Assembly (NCBI GenBank): GCA_030609865.1 | Contig: JAUWSZ010000019.1 | Coordinates: forward strand, 1-12,909 | Origin: a bacterium | GTDB taxonomy: Bacteria; Desulfobacterota; DSWW01 | Length of the DNA: 12,909 nt | Direction: 5' to 3' | Translations under genes and position numbers: made by a program | The notes under the pieces: generated by a model | Seen by the model: only the letters and a program-made list of their open reading frames with translations | What the model was told of the DNA's origin: nothing | The model's database searches: none | Shown here: positions 5,419 to 12,101 of the stretch, in pieces | How positions within the stretch are numbered: position 1 is the first letter of the stretch | Layout of the letters: each line of letters begins with the position of its first letter

Positions 5419-5444
5419 TACGTCTTCAAGGGACAAAAAGTTAC
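5419..5444 (-). promoter_or_regulatory. ECF-type promoter upstream of the DUF3179 selenoprotein gene
   Basis: On the minus strand: TGTAACT with its -35 core GTAACT at 5444-5439, a 16-base spacer, then CGTA at 5422-5419. It repeats the -35 word and spacing of the site upstream of the sigma gene and lies in the intergenic DNA between the anti-sigma stop (5487) and the DUF3179 start (5277). The predicted leader is about 135 bases with two hairpins. The -10 differs by one base from CGAA. Confidence 0.5.
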
Positions 5445-5486
5445 AGGTCGGAGAATAGTCAGGGGAGGGGGAAGGGTCCCAGCTGC

Positions 5487-6191
5487 CTACCATCTCGGCA
5501 GCACCCTGCCGATCAACGCGCCGGTCGCCGCGAGCAGAGCCACGGCGCCGAGGTGCCAGGTGACGGTGTGCAACGGGTCCACGGCAGGGCAGTGCAGATG
5601 AATGGCGGCATCGGACAGAAGGCCGGCCCCCAGGCCTGCAAGGGCCCCTGCGAGGACAGAGGAGACGGCCGCTCCCCGCAAGATGAACCGGAGGGAAACA
5701 AGAAAGATGGGAATGGCGATCAGGAGCTGCCAACCCGCGCAAGGCAGGCCCATTCCAGGTGCGCTCCCGACACAGAGGCCGGGATGATCCCGGGCAACGA
5801 GATGCGGCGCCGCCAGGGCCGCTGCCAGGGCCAGGCCGAAAGCAGTGGCGAGGAGAATCGAGGAACGGCTGTACCTCTCCCCCGAGCCGGGTACGGACCA
5901 GCGCATGGCAAGCCAGAACACCCCGGCCCCGGCAAGTAGCTCCAAACAGGCAGGACCGTATGCAACCGCCCAGGGGACCCTCCCCAGGTCGGCACGCAGG
6001 GACGTTGCCATCAGCACGAGGGCGCCGAGGCCCACGGCGAGAATGGCCAGGATCAGGGCACGCTCGAGGGGAGAACGCAGCGGACGGACAGGAAGGCTCT
6101 GTTCGGTCAGCCCGAGGAGCCTGGTCTCCTCGAACGGTGGGTGTTCAACAGATGAAAGCCCCCAAGGTTCATTAGAATCGCCTCTAGGCAT
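5487..6191 (-). CDS. NrsF/DUF1109-like membrane anti-sigma factor
   Basis: A 234-residue integral membrane protein with about six hydrophobic segments (roughly 44-63, 75-97, 110-129, 153-171, 175-193 and 212-230) after a soluble N-terminal tail that would hold the sigma factor. The C-terminal 'LLSDAAIHLHCPAVDPLHTVTWHLGAVAL' (191-219) matches the DUF1109/NrsF signature L-H-C...P...W-H. Cysteines are C82, C140, C151 and C201; C151 and C201 are 50 residues apart, the same distance as the pair I recall as functional in Caulobacter NrsF. That supports a metal or thiol sensor. I chose the ATG at 6191 because GAGGAGG lies six bases upstream; it overlaps the sigma stop by 8 bases. An ATG at 6206 would add five residues but has its purine run too close. 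Translation is coupled to the sigma gene. Confidence 0.8.
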   Translation of the reverse strand: MPRGDSNEPWGLSSVEHPPFEETRLLGLTEQSLPVRPLRSPLERALILAILAVGLGALVLMATSLRADLGRVPWAVAYGPACLELLAGAGVFWLAMRWSVPGSGERYSRSSILLATAFGLALAAALAAPHLVARDHPGLCVGSAPGMGLPCAGWQLLIAIPIFLVSLRFILRGAAVSSVLAGALAGLGAGLLSDAAIHLHCPAVDPLHTVTWHLGAVALLAATGALIGRVLPRW

Positions 6192-6753
6192 CCTCATCCT
6201 CCTCATTCCCCTTATTCTGTCGCAAGAGGTCCCGCATCGCTCCGAGGGCCCGGTGGACTCTTACCTTGATGGCCCCCTCGGAGATGCCGAGGACCGCGGA
6301 GGCCTCCCGCACGCTGAGCCCCGCCACCTTGGTCAGGACGAAGGCCTCTCGCTGGCCCCCGGGCAGTCCACTCAGTGCGCGTTCCACTTGTTTCATGCTC
6401 GCGGAACGCTCCGTCTGGTCGAGCGCGTCGGGAGACGCAGTGTTCATGAATCCATCTTCGTAGCCCACCTCCCGCCGCCTCCCTCTCTTCCTGAGAGCGT
6501 CGATGGCAACGTATCGAGCGATGGCGAACAGCCAGGGCTTTACCGGGCTGTCGGGCCGGTATGTGTGGCGAACCTTGTGAATCCGCAGAAAAACCTCTTG
6601 TAGAAGATCCTCGGCCAACGCTCGGTCATGGACAAACCTGTAGATATAATTCAACATTCCCGGGGCCACCTCCCGGTAGAGTTCGGCCAGGACCTCGCCG
6701 TCGCCCCGCTGGTAGCGTCCCATCCACTCCGAGAGGCGATCTGCAGCCTGCAT
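6184..6753 (-). CDS. ECF RNA polymerase sigma factor (NrsF-partnered, SigF-like)
   Basis: A 189-residue sigma-70 family protein with only regions 2 and 4. Region 2 (about 20-92) includes 'YIYRFVHDRALAEDLLQEVFLRIH' (2.1-2.2, core binding) and 'RPDSPVKPWLFAIARYVAIDALRKR' (2.3-2.4, -10 recognition). Region 4 (about 122-178) has 'LSGLPGGQREAFVLTKVAGLSVREASAVLGISEGAIKVRVHRAL', a helix-turn-helix for the -35. The acidic tail 'NKGNEEDEDA' overlaps the anti-sigma gene. The ATG at 6753 has AGGAG eight bases upstream. It probably directs RNA polymerase to TGTAACT-N16-CG(A/T)A sites: one precedes its own gene (autoregulation) and one precedes the DUF3179 gene. Sequestration by the downstream membrane protein keeps it off until stress. 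The inducing signal is not known from sequence. Confidence 0.92.
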   Translation of the reverse strand: MQAADRLSEWMGRYQRGDGEVLAELYREVAPGMLNYIYRFVHDRALAEDLLQEVFLRIHKVRHTYRPDSPVKPWLFAIARYVAIDALRKRGRRREVGYEDGFMNTASPDALDQTERSASMKQVERALSGLPGGQREAFVLTKVAGLSVREASAVLGISEGAIKVRVHRALGAMRDLLRQNKGNEEDEDA

Positions 6754-6775
6754 TCCGCTGACTCCTACAATCTAT

Positions 6776-6801
6776 TTCGTTCCTGCGGCCGGGAGAGTTA
6801 C
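6776..6801 (-). promoter_or_regulatory. Autoregulatory ECF promoter of the sigma/anti-sigma operon
   Basis: On the minus strand: GTAACT (6801-6796), a 16-base spacer, CGAA (6779-6776). I recall GTAACC-N16-CGAA as the Caulobacter SigF promoter, whose sigma factor is also held by NrsF; this differs by one base. The -10 ends 22 bases before the ATG, giving a short leader that includes the AGGAG site. Confidence 0.6.
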
Positions 6802-6921
6802 ATCAATGCGTTGCGGCCCCTTCTGCCTGGAAGCGAGGCCGGAGATGAACGGCAAAAAGGTGCGATACTCTGTTGGACGCCCAAAGTCCGCCTTTTGTAG
6901 CAAGATCCCGGGGAACATCGA

Positions 6922-6950
6922 TTGCAAACGAGGCAACGGTGACGTAAAGT
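6922..6950 (+). promoter_or_regulatory. Possible housekeeping promoter for the MBL hydrolase gene
   Basis: TTGCAA (6922-6927), 17-base spacer, TAAAGT (6945-6950). Each hexamer matches consensus in four of six positions at ideal spacing. It lies about 55 bases before the ATG at 7005, in the intergenic region shared with the divergent sigma operon. Modest evidence only. Confidence 0.3.
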
Positions 6951-7004
6951 TGGCCTGAGGGACGTGTAATGTAGAGGCCGGCAATCGCAGACAGGAGCGG
7001 AAAG

Positions 7005-7970
7005 ATGGGCAGCAAAGACCCCCAACTTGGCTTGGTGCAGCTCACGGATCGAGCTTACGGGTACATGCAAAGGGATGAGGGGCTCGGGTGGAGCAACGCA
7101 GGGTTGATCGCCGGGAAGGATGAGGCACTCCTGATCGATACCCTCTTCGATCTGCCCCTGACAAAGAAGATGCTCGACGCAATCGCGTCCAGGGTCGGGA
7201 AGCCCATAAGACGCGTGGTGAACACGCATCACAATGGTGATCACTTCTGGGGAAACCAATTGGTCTCGGATGCGGAAATCATCGCCCATCGAATGTTCCG
7301 ATCCGAGATGATGAAGATGACGCCCGAGGTGAGCCAGGCCGTCATGACCGCGCCGGCCGACACCCCTGCTGTGGCCTTGCTGCAGAAATCGCTCGCACCG
7401 TTCGATTTCTCCGGGATCGAGCTCACGCCGCCGACCCTTGTCTTCGACAAGCACCTGACCCTGTACATCGACGATCGGGAGGTGGAGCTGATCCACGTGG
7501 GTCCCGCACACACCTCTACGGACGTTATCGTGTTTTTCCCGGAAGAGAGGGTGCTGTACGCGGGCGACATCATCTTTCGTCTGTGCACGCCGATCGGTTG
7601 GGAGGGAACGTTCCACCATTGGACCCTGGCACTCGATCGAATCGTGGAACTCGGCCCGGAGATGATCGTGCCGGGCCACGGTCCCCTGTGCGGACTGGAA
7701 GGGGCGACCGAGATGCGTGAGTACCTCCAGTACGTGTACAAGGAAGCCAGGGTCTGTTTCGAGCGGGAGATGACAGAGAAGGAGGCGGCCAGGCGGATCG
7801 ACCTCGGTCCTTACGCGGAGTGGACCGAGCCGGAGCGGCTCATCTTCAATGTCGCACGGGCCTATCGGGAGTTCCGTGGTGAGCCCCACGACAAACCGGT
7901 GGATTTCTTCGAGATGGCCGAGGTGATGGCCGAAATGAAGCGATCCCACTGCGCCCGGGAAATGCAATAG
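7005..7970 (+). CDS. MBL-fold metallohydrolase with an H-to-N change in the metal motif
   Basis: A 321-residue metallo-beta-lactamase-fold hydrolase. The metal motif is 'NTHHNGDHFWGN' (T74-H-H-N77-G-D79-H80): compared with the usual T-H-x-H-x-D-H, the second histidine is asparagine. The remaining ligands are present: H169 ('HVGPAHTSTD'), D188 ('YAGDIIF') and H225 ('VPGHGPL'). The N-terminal 'SNAGLIAGKDEALLIDT' is the usual strand leading to the metal site. I recall MBL subgroups carrying T-H-x-N-G-D-H, so the enzyme is probably active with an altered first metal site, not dead. The tail (about 240-321) is helical and may shape the substrate pocket. The ATG has AGGAG seven bases upstream. It lies 114 bases before the ThDP enzyme gene, on the same strand. 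The substrate (ester, thioester or lactone) is unknown. Confidence 0.85.
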   Translation: MGSKDPQLGLVQLTDRAYGYMQRDEGLGWSNAGLIAGKDEALLIDTLFDLPLTKKMLDAIASRVGKPIRRVVNTHHNGDHFWGNQLVSDAEIIAHRMFRSEMMKMTPEVSQAVMTAPADTPAVALLQKSLAPFDFSGIELTPPTLVFDKHLTLYIDDREVELIHVGPAHTSTDVIVFFPEERVLYAGDIIFRLCTPIGWEGTFHHWTLALDRIVELGPEMIVPGHGPLCGLEGATEMREYLQYVYKEARVCFEREMTEKEAARRIDLGPYAEWTEPERLIFNVARAYREFRGEPHDKPVDFFEMAEVMAEMKRSHCAREMQ

Positions 7971-8030
7971 CCCCCTGCCGCGGCCCGTGAATCCTCGCTG
8001 CAGCGCTCGGTTCTCCCAGCCTTCCGAAGC

Positions 8031-8059
8031 TTGACAAATCCCGGGATAGGGACACTCGA
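8031..8059 (+). promoter_or_regulatory. Weak possible promoter ahead of the ThDP enzyme
   Basis: A consensus TTGACA at 8031-8036 is followed after 17 bases by ACTCGA, a poor -10. If used, it would need an activator or another sigma factor. It would allow the ThDP-lut genes to be expressed apart from the MBL gene. Confidence 0.2.
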
Positions 8060-8084
8060 ACCGCGAACGTGAGGAGTAGGGAAC

Positions 8085-9791
8085 ATGGCAGAGAATCCGA
8101 TTTCCCTTTCCGGGGCACAAGTGCTCGCCGCCTGCCTCGAACGAGCCGACGTCCGGCGGATCTACGGGATCGTCGGCACCTCGAATATTGCATTCGTGAA
8201 CGCCCTTTACGACAAACAGGACAAGATCCGGTACGTTTCCACCCGGCACGAGCAGGTTGCTGCAAGCATGGCCGACATGGAAGGCCGGTTGACCGGCAGG
8301 CCGGGTGTCTGCCTGACCCACTCCGGGCCGGGCACGCTGAACGCCACGATGAGCATGGCGAACGCGTACAAGGACTGCTCTCCGCTCATCCTTATCTCCG
8401 GGGCGGTTCGGCCCGCCCTGAAAGGCTCTGACGGCCTGATCGAGGCGGATCACGGCAAGGTGATCGGACCGGTCTGCAAGGGCGCCTTCCAGGTCATGGA
8501 CCTGGCCGAGATGCCCGCTGTCTTCTCATCCGCCTACCGTCTTGCCATGACCCCGGCAAAGGGGCCCGTGCTGATCGAAGTCCCGGAGAACCTCTGGCAG
8601 GCCGAGGGGAAGGTCGACCTGGATGCCATCGATCTCACCCTGCCGTCCACCGGGGCAGTGGATCAGGCTGCCGTGGAGGCGGTGTTTCAGGCCTTCATGG
8701 ATGCGGATCGACCGGTTCTGCTCACGGGTGCGGGCGTCTTCGAGGCGGATGCGGCTCCGCTTGTGCTGCGGCTGGCCGAGGAGGCAAATGTTCGGGTTGT
8801 CACCACCGGAAACGGGCGAGGCGTGATTCCCGAGTCTCACGACCTGTGCCTTGGCCGTGTCGGATTCTTCGGAAACCCGGTGGCAGACAAGGCGCTCGAG
8901 CAGGCGGATCTGATCCTGGGGCTCGGGTGCTGCCTGTCGGACCTGATCACCTGGGAGTACACGGTCGAGCTCGCCGGCAAGGTGGTCATCGTGAATGCCG
9001 ACCCGGAGGCGGCCTTGATACAGCCTGAGTCGTACCTCGTGGATCTCCAGTTCGTGGGTGGGGATGTGGGGCTGTTCCTGGACGAGTTTGTCCGGCGGTT
9101 CGATGCCGATCCTGTGAGAAAATCGGACGACTGCATGGATTCGATCCTCCCGGTGAAGGAGCAATGGGAGGCACAGCTCGGGGCGGCGATTGCTTCGGAC
9201 AGGACGCCTCTCTCGGCGGGCCGGGTGGTGAGGGCCCTGTCCGATCTTGCCCCCAAGGATGCGGTCTTCACGGGTGGGGCAGGGCTCAGCACCCTGTACG
9301 TAAACTGCTTCGCCCGGATCGAGGCCCCAAGGTCCTTTTTCGGGCCGAACAACTTTGGGGCCATGGGGTTCGGCTTCCCGGCGCTGCTCGCCTCGGGAAT
9401 CATCACGCCGGATCGCCCGTGCTTGTGCATCCTCGGTGACGGCGACTTCATGATGACCCTCCAGGACATCGAGACCGGGATTCGGGAAGGGGTGACCGGC
9501 GTCGTACTCATCCTGAACGACAACTGCTACCGGGCGCTCCGGTACAGCCAGCAAATCATATACGAGGGCAGGATCTACGGAACGGAGCACTCCAATCCGG
9601 ACTTCGTCAAGCTGGCCGACGCTTTCGGTGCTGCCGGCTACGTCATCGAGACACCGGACCAGATTGTGCCTGTGCTGAAGGAAGCGATGGGTTGTGGGAA
9701 ACTGGCGATCGTGGATGCGCGAATCGATCCGGAAGACCCTGCGCCGGCCAACATCGAGGCCATCCTGAAGATGCGCGGCCTTGCCGGATGA
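8085..9791 (+). CDS. Thiamine diphosphate-dependent enzyme (acetolactate synthase/2-oxoacid decarboxylase family)
   Basis: A full-length 568-residue ThDP enzyme with the three-domain order of the acetohydroxyacid synthase/pyruvate oxidase/benzoylformate decarboxylase group. The N-terminal Pyr domain (about 8-175) has 'STRHEQVAASMADMEGRLTG' with catalytic E56, which activates the cofactor. The central domain (about 190-340) includes 'RPVLLTGAGVF'. The C-terminal PP domain has the cofactor Mg motif from G451-D-G-D to N478-D-N ('LGDGDFMMTLQDIETG' ... 'LILNDN'). It would decarboxylate or carboligate a 2-oxo acid such as pyruvate in the cytoplasm. There is no small regulatory subunit nearby, and the setting next to lutABC argues against branched-chain amino acid synthesis. 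The ATG has GAGGAG about eight bases upstream. The exact reaction (decarboxylase, lyase or oxidase) cannot be told by eye. Confidence 0.88.
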   Translation: MAENPISLSGAQVLAACLERADVRRIYGIVGTSNIAFVNALYDKQDKIRYVSTRHEQVAASMADMEGRLTGRPGVCLTHSGPGTLNATMSMANAYKDCSPLILISGAVRPALKGSDGLIEADHGKVIGPVCKGAFQVMDLAEMPAVFSSAYRLAMTPAKGPVLIEVPENLWQAEGKVDLDAIDLTLPSTGAVDQAAVEAVFQAFMDADRPVLLTGAGVFEADAAPLVLRLAEEANVRVVTTGNGRGVIPESHDLCLGRVGFFGNPVADKALEQADLILGLGCCLSDLITWEYTVELAGKVVIVNADPEAALIQPESYLVDLQFVGGDVGLFLDEFVRRFDADPVRKSDDCMDSILPVKEQWEAQLGAAIASDRTPLSAGRVVRALSDLAPKDAVFTGGAGLSTLYVNCFARIEAPRSFFGPNNFGAMGFGFPALLASGIITPDRPCLCILGDGDFMMTLQDIETGIREGVTGVVLILNDNCYRALRYSQQIIYEGRIYGTEHSNPDFVKLADAFGAAGYVIETPDQIVPVLKEAMGCGKLAIVDARIDPEDPAPANIEAILKMRGLAG

Positions 9792-9799
9792 ACCTGTCC

Positions 9800-9827
9800 T
9801 TGTGAATGCGGAAGCTGAATGTCACAA
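9800..9827. promoter_or_regulatory. Inverted repeat TTGTGA-N16-TCACAA before lutA
   Basis: Perfect 6-bp half-sites at 9800-9805 and 9822-9827 in the 80-base gap before lutA. The halves resemble CRP half-sites, but CRP spacing is six bases, not 16. The right half also overlaps a CACAAT that could serve as a -10, with TTGTGA as a -35 at 17 bases. It may be an operator or a weak promoter. Confidence 0.3.
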
Positions 9828-9871
9828 TGGATTTATAGGTCAACAGCGACCCATCATGAGCGAGGGACCCC

Positions 9872-10612
9872 ATGAGCAACCCTTCCCTATTCATTCCCTG
9901 TATGGTTGATCTCTTCCTCCCTGAAATCGGAGAGGCATGCCTTCAGATGCTCCGGCGGCTGGATCTCGCCCCGGTCTACCATCCGGAGCAGACCTGTTGC
10001 GGCCAGCCGGCGATTCATGCCGGGTACGTGAGAAAGGCCAAGGATTCGGCCAAGCACTTCATCGAGGTCTTCGGGGAAGACGAGGCGGTGGTCTGTCCCT
10101 CCGGCTCGTGCGTCTGCACGGTCAAGGATCGTTATCCGGAGCTCTTGCAGGATGAATCGGATTGGCTTCGCCGGGCAGAGGACCTGGCCCCGCGGGTCTA
10201 TGAGTTCTCCCAGTACCTCGTGGATGTTCTCCATGTCGAAGATGTGGGTGGCGCCTATGCAGGGAAGGTGGCCTATCACGAATCCTGCCGGGTTCTGAAC
10301 GGGTTGGGGGTTTCCGAGCAACCGAAGAAGCTGATTCAATCCGTGAAGGGAGCCGAGCGGGTTCCCATGCAGGACGCCGAGGTCTGTTGCGGGTTTGGCG
10401 GTGAGTTCTCCACGAACTACCCGGAGATATCCGAGGCCCTGGTCGACGAAAAAGTGGCCAACTACCTGGCCAGTGGGGCCGATGTGCTGGTGGCCTGTGA
10501 CCCGGGTTGCCTGCTCAATATCGGAGGATACCTGAAACGGAATCATCCGGAAAAGAAGGCCGTGCACATCGCCAGTTTTCTGGCGGAAGCCAACCAGGGT
10601 GGGAAGAGATGA
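9872..10612 (+). CDS. lutA: LutA-type Fe-S oxidoreductase subunit (CCG domains)
   Basis: A 246-residue protein with two cysteine-rich CCG domains, the form found in LutA/YkgE of the LutABC lactate oxidation complex and in heterodisulfide reductase HdrB-like subunits. The first domain has 'TCCGQPAIHAGY' (C42-C43-G) with 'CPSGSCVC' (C75, C80). The second has 'AYHESCRVLNGLG' (C139), 'EVCCGFGGEFS' (C172-C173-G) and 'VACDPGCLLNI' (C209, C213). These bind a cubane or non-cubane Fe-S centre. The N-terminal 'LFIPCMVDLF' is the usual LutA start. ATG 9872 has GAGGGA about five bases upstream. The stop overlaps the lutB start as ATGA (10609-10612), so the two are translationally coupled. Together with LutB and LutC it should oxidise L-lactate to pyruvate at the cytoplasmic face. 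Confidence 0.9.
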   Translation: MSNPSLFIPCMVDLFLPEIGEACLQMLRRLDLAPVYHPEQTCCGQPAIHAGYVRKAKDSAKHFIEVFGEDEAVVCPSGSCVCTVKDRYPELLQDESDWLRRAEDLAPRVYEFSQYLVDVLHVEDVGGAYAGKVAYHESCRVLNGLGVSEQPKKLIQSVKGAERVPMQDAEVCCGFGGEFSTNYPEISEALVDEKVANYLASGADVLVACDPGCLLNIGGYLKRNHPEKKAVHIASFLAEANQGGKR

Positions 10613-12063
10613 AGATCAAGTCAGAGCAATTCAAGGAAGTGGCCAGGGAGGAGTTGAAGACGAGGCACACCCGTGCTCATCTGGATCTTGTGGGCCTCGT
10701 CCTGAGAGAGAGGCGCAAGGCCACGATGGGTTTGTTCCCAGACCCCGCGGCAGCCCTCGACCTGGGAAGGGCGATTCGGGCCGAATCGGTCGAAAGACTG
10801 CCGGAACTCCTCGAGGAATTCGAGAAGAACGCCACCGCCAAGGGCGCAGTCGTTCTCTGGGCCCGAGATGGCCGCGAAGCGAATGATCACATCCTGAGGA
10901 TCGCCAAAGAACGCAACGTGCGGCTCGTCACCAAGGGGAAATCCATGGTGACCGAAGAGACGGCCCTCAACGATGTCCTGGTCGAGAACGGGCTCGAGGT
11001 CTTCGAGACGGATCTCGGCGAGTTCATCATCCAGCTCCTCGGAAGACCCCCATACCATATTCTAGGCCCTGCGGCGAACATACCCGTCCAGGAGATATGC
11101 GATCTCTTCCTGGAAAAGGGCATCATGAAGGAGCCGACCCTGGATCCGATCGAGCTCGGTCACGCTGCAAGGGTTTTCCTGAGAGACAAGTTCCATTACG
11201 TTGAAATGGGCATCACCGGCGTGAACATGGCGGTCGCTGAGACAGGCACGATCATCAACGTGGAAAACGAGGGGAACATACGGCTCACCAAGTCGTCTCC
11301 GAGGATACAGGTGTCGGTGATGAGCCTGGAGAAGGTCGTGCCCACGATGCAGGATGCCATGCACATGCTCCGGCTCCTGTGCAGGAACAGCACGGGCCAG
11401 CTGCTCGGCTCCTACGTATCGATGGACAGCGGTCCGAACAAGGGCAGCGAGGTGGATGGCCCCAGGGAACTCCACATCGTCATGCTCGATAACGGCCGCT
11501 CGAGCTTCTACCAGGACCCGGAGGCTCGTGAGATTCTGCGCTGCATCCGCTGCGGGGCGTGCATGCTCGAGTGTCCCGTGTACGGAAAGATCGGTGGATA
11601 CCCGTACGGCTGGGTCTATTCGGGCCCTATGGGGCAAGTCATCAATCCCCTGATCCTCGGTCAAGCGAGGACCCAGGATCTCTATAGGGCCTGCACGCTC
11701 TGTGGGGGCTGCAAGGTCGTTTGTCCTGCCGGGATCGATCATCCACAGAAGTTTCTATCTTACAGGGCCAAGGATGTGGAAGGGGACTCGACTTACAGGG
11801 CGAAACAACGGCCGTGGACAGAGTCGACTTTCATGGAGATGTTCACCTGGGCCACGAAGCGACGCTGGCGATGGGACCTGGGCATCAAGGCCGCCCGGCC
11901 TTTCATCAACAGGCATGTGCAAGAGGGATTCATCCGAGGAATGAAGGGTCCCCTCGAAGGGTGGTTCAAGAGCCGGGACTTTCCTGCCATGGCTCGGAAG
12001 ACATTCCATGACAGGATGCGGGAGAGAGGGACAAAGGGCCCCGATGGCCCGTCGAAGTCCTGA
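10609..12063 (+). CDS. lutB: LutB-type LUD domain/4Fe-4S protein
   Basis: A 484-residue LutB/YkgF homologue of usual length. Residues 60-300 form the LUD domain, with 'LVTKGKSMVTEETALNDVL' (106-124), 'GITGVNMAVAETGTIINVENEG' (201-222) and 'HIVMLDNGRS' (289-298). The C-terminal part is a double-cluster ferredoxin domain: 'CIRCGACMLECPVYGKIGG' (C312, C315, C318, C322) and 'CTLCGGCKVVCPAGID' (C362, C365, C368, C372), enough for two 4Fe-4S clusters. The final 100 residues are basic and include 'MFTWATKRRW', typical of the family tail. The frame is open upstream to 10507, but the ATG at 10609 overlaps the lutA stop and starts exactly where the family starts, so it was chosen. It is the likely electron conduit of the Lut complex. 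It is 38 bases from lutC. Confidence 0.92.
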   Translation: MKIKSEQFKEVAREELKTRHTRAHLDLVGLVLRERRKATMGLFPDPAAALDLGRAIRAESVERLPELLEEFEKNATAKGAVVLWARDGREANDHILRIAKERNVRLVTKGKSMVTEETALNDVLVENGLEVFETDLGEFIIQLLGRPPYHILGPAANIPVQEICDLFLEKGIMKEPTLDPIELGHAARVFLRDKFHYVEMGITGVNMAVAETGTIINVENEGNIRLTKSSPRIQVSVMSLEKVVPTMQDAMHMLRLLCRNSTGQLLGSYVSMDSGPNKGSEVDGPRELHIVMLDNGRSSFYQDPEAREILRCIRCGACMLECPVYGKIGGYPYGWVYSGPMGQVINPLILGQARTQDLYRACTLCGGCKVVCPAGIDHPQKFLSYRAKDVEGDSTYRAKQRPWTESTFMEMFTWATKRRWRWDLGIKAARPFINRHVQEGFIRGMKGPLEGWFKSRDFPAMARKTFHDRMRERGTKGPDGPSKS

Positions 12064-12101
12064 TGAGCAGCTTACGGACAGTAGAAGGGAGATAGGGGAA
12101 G

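Noticed and set aside
6798..8453. 551-codon minus-strand frame across the MBL and ThDP genes
   Set aside because: It is antisense to two well-recognised genes, composed of His/Arg/Gly-rich shadow sequence, with no motif.
8526..9590. 354-codon minus-strand frame inside the ThDP gene
   Set aside because: Shadow ORF; the plus-strand frame has the complete ThDP signature.
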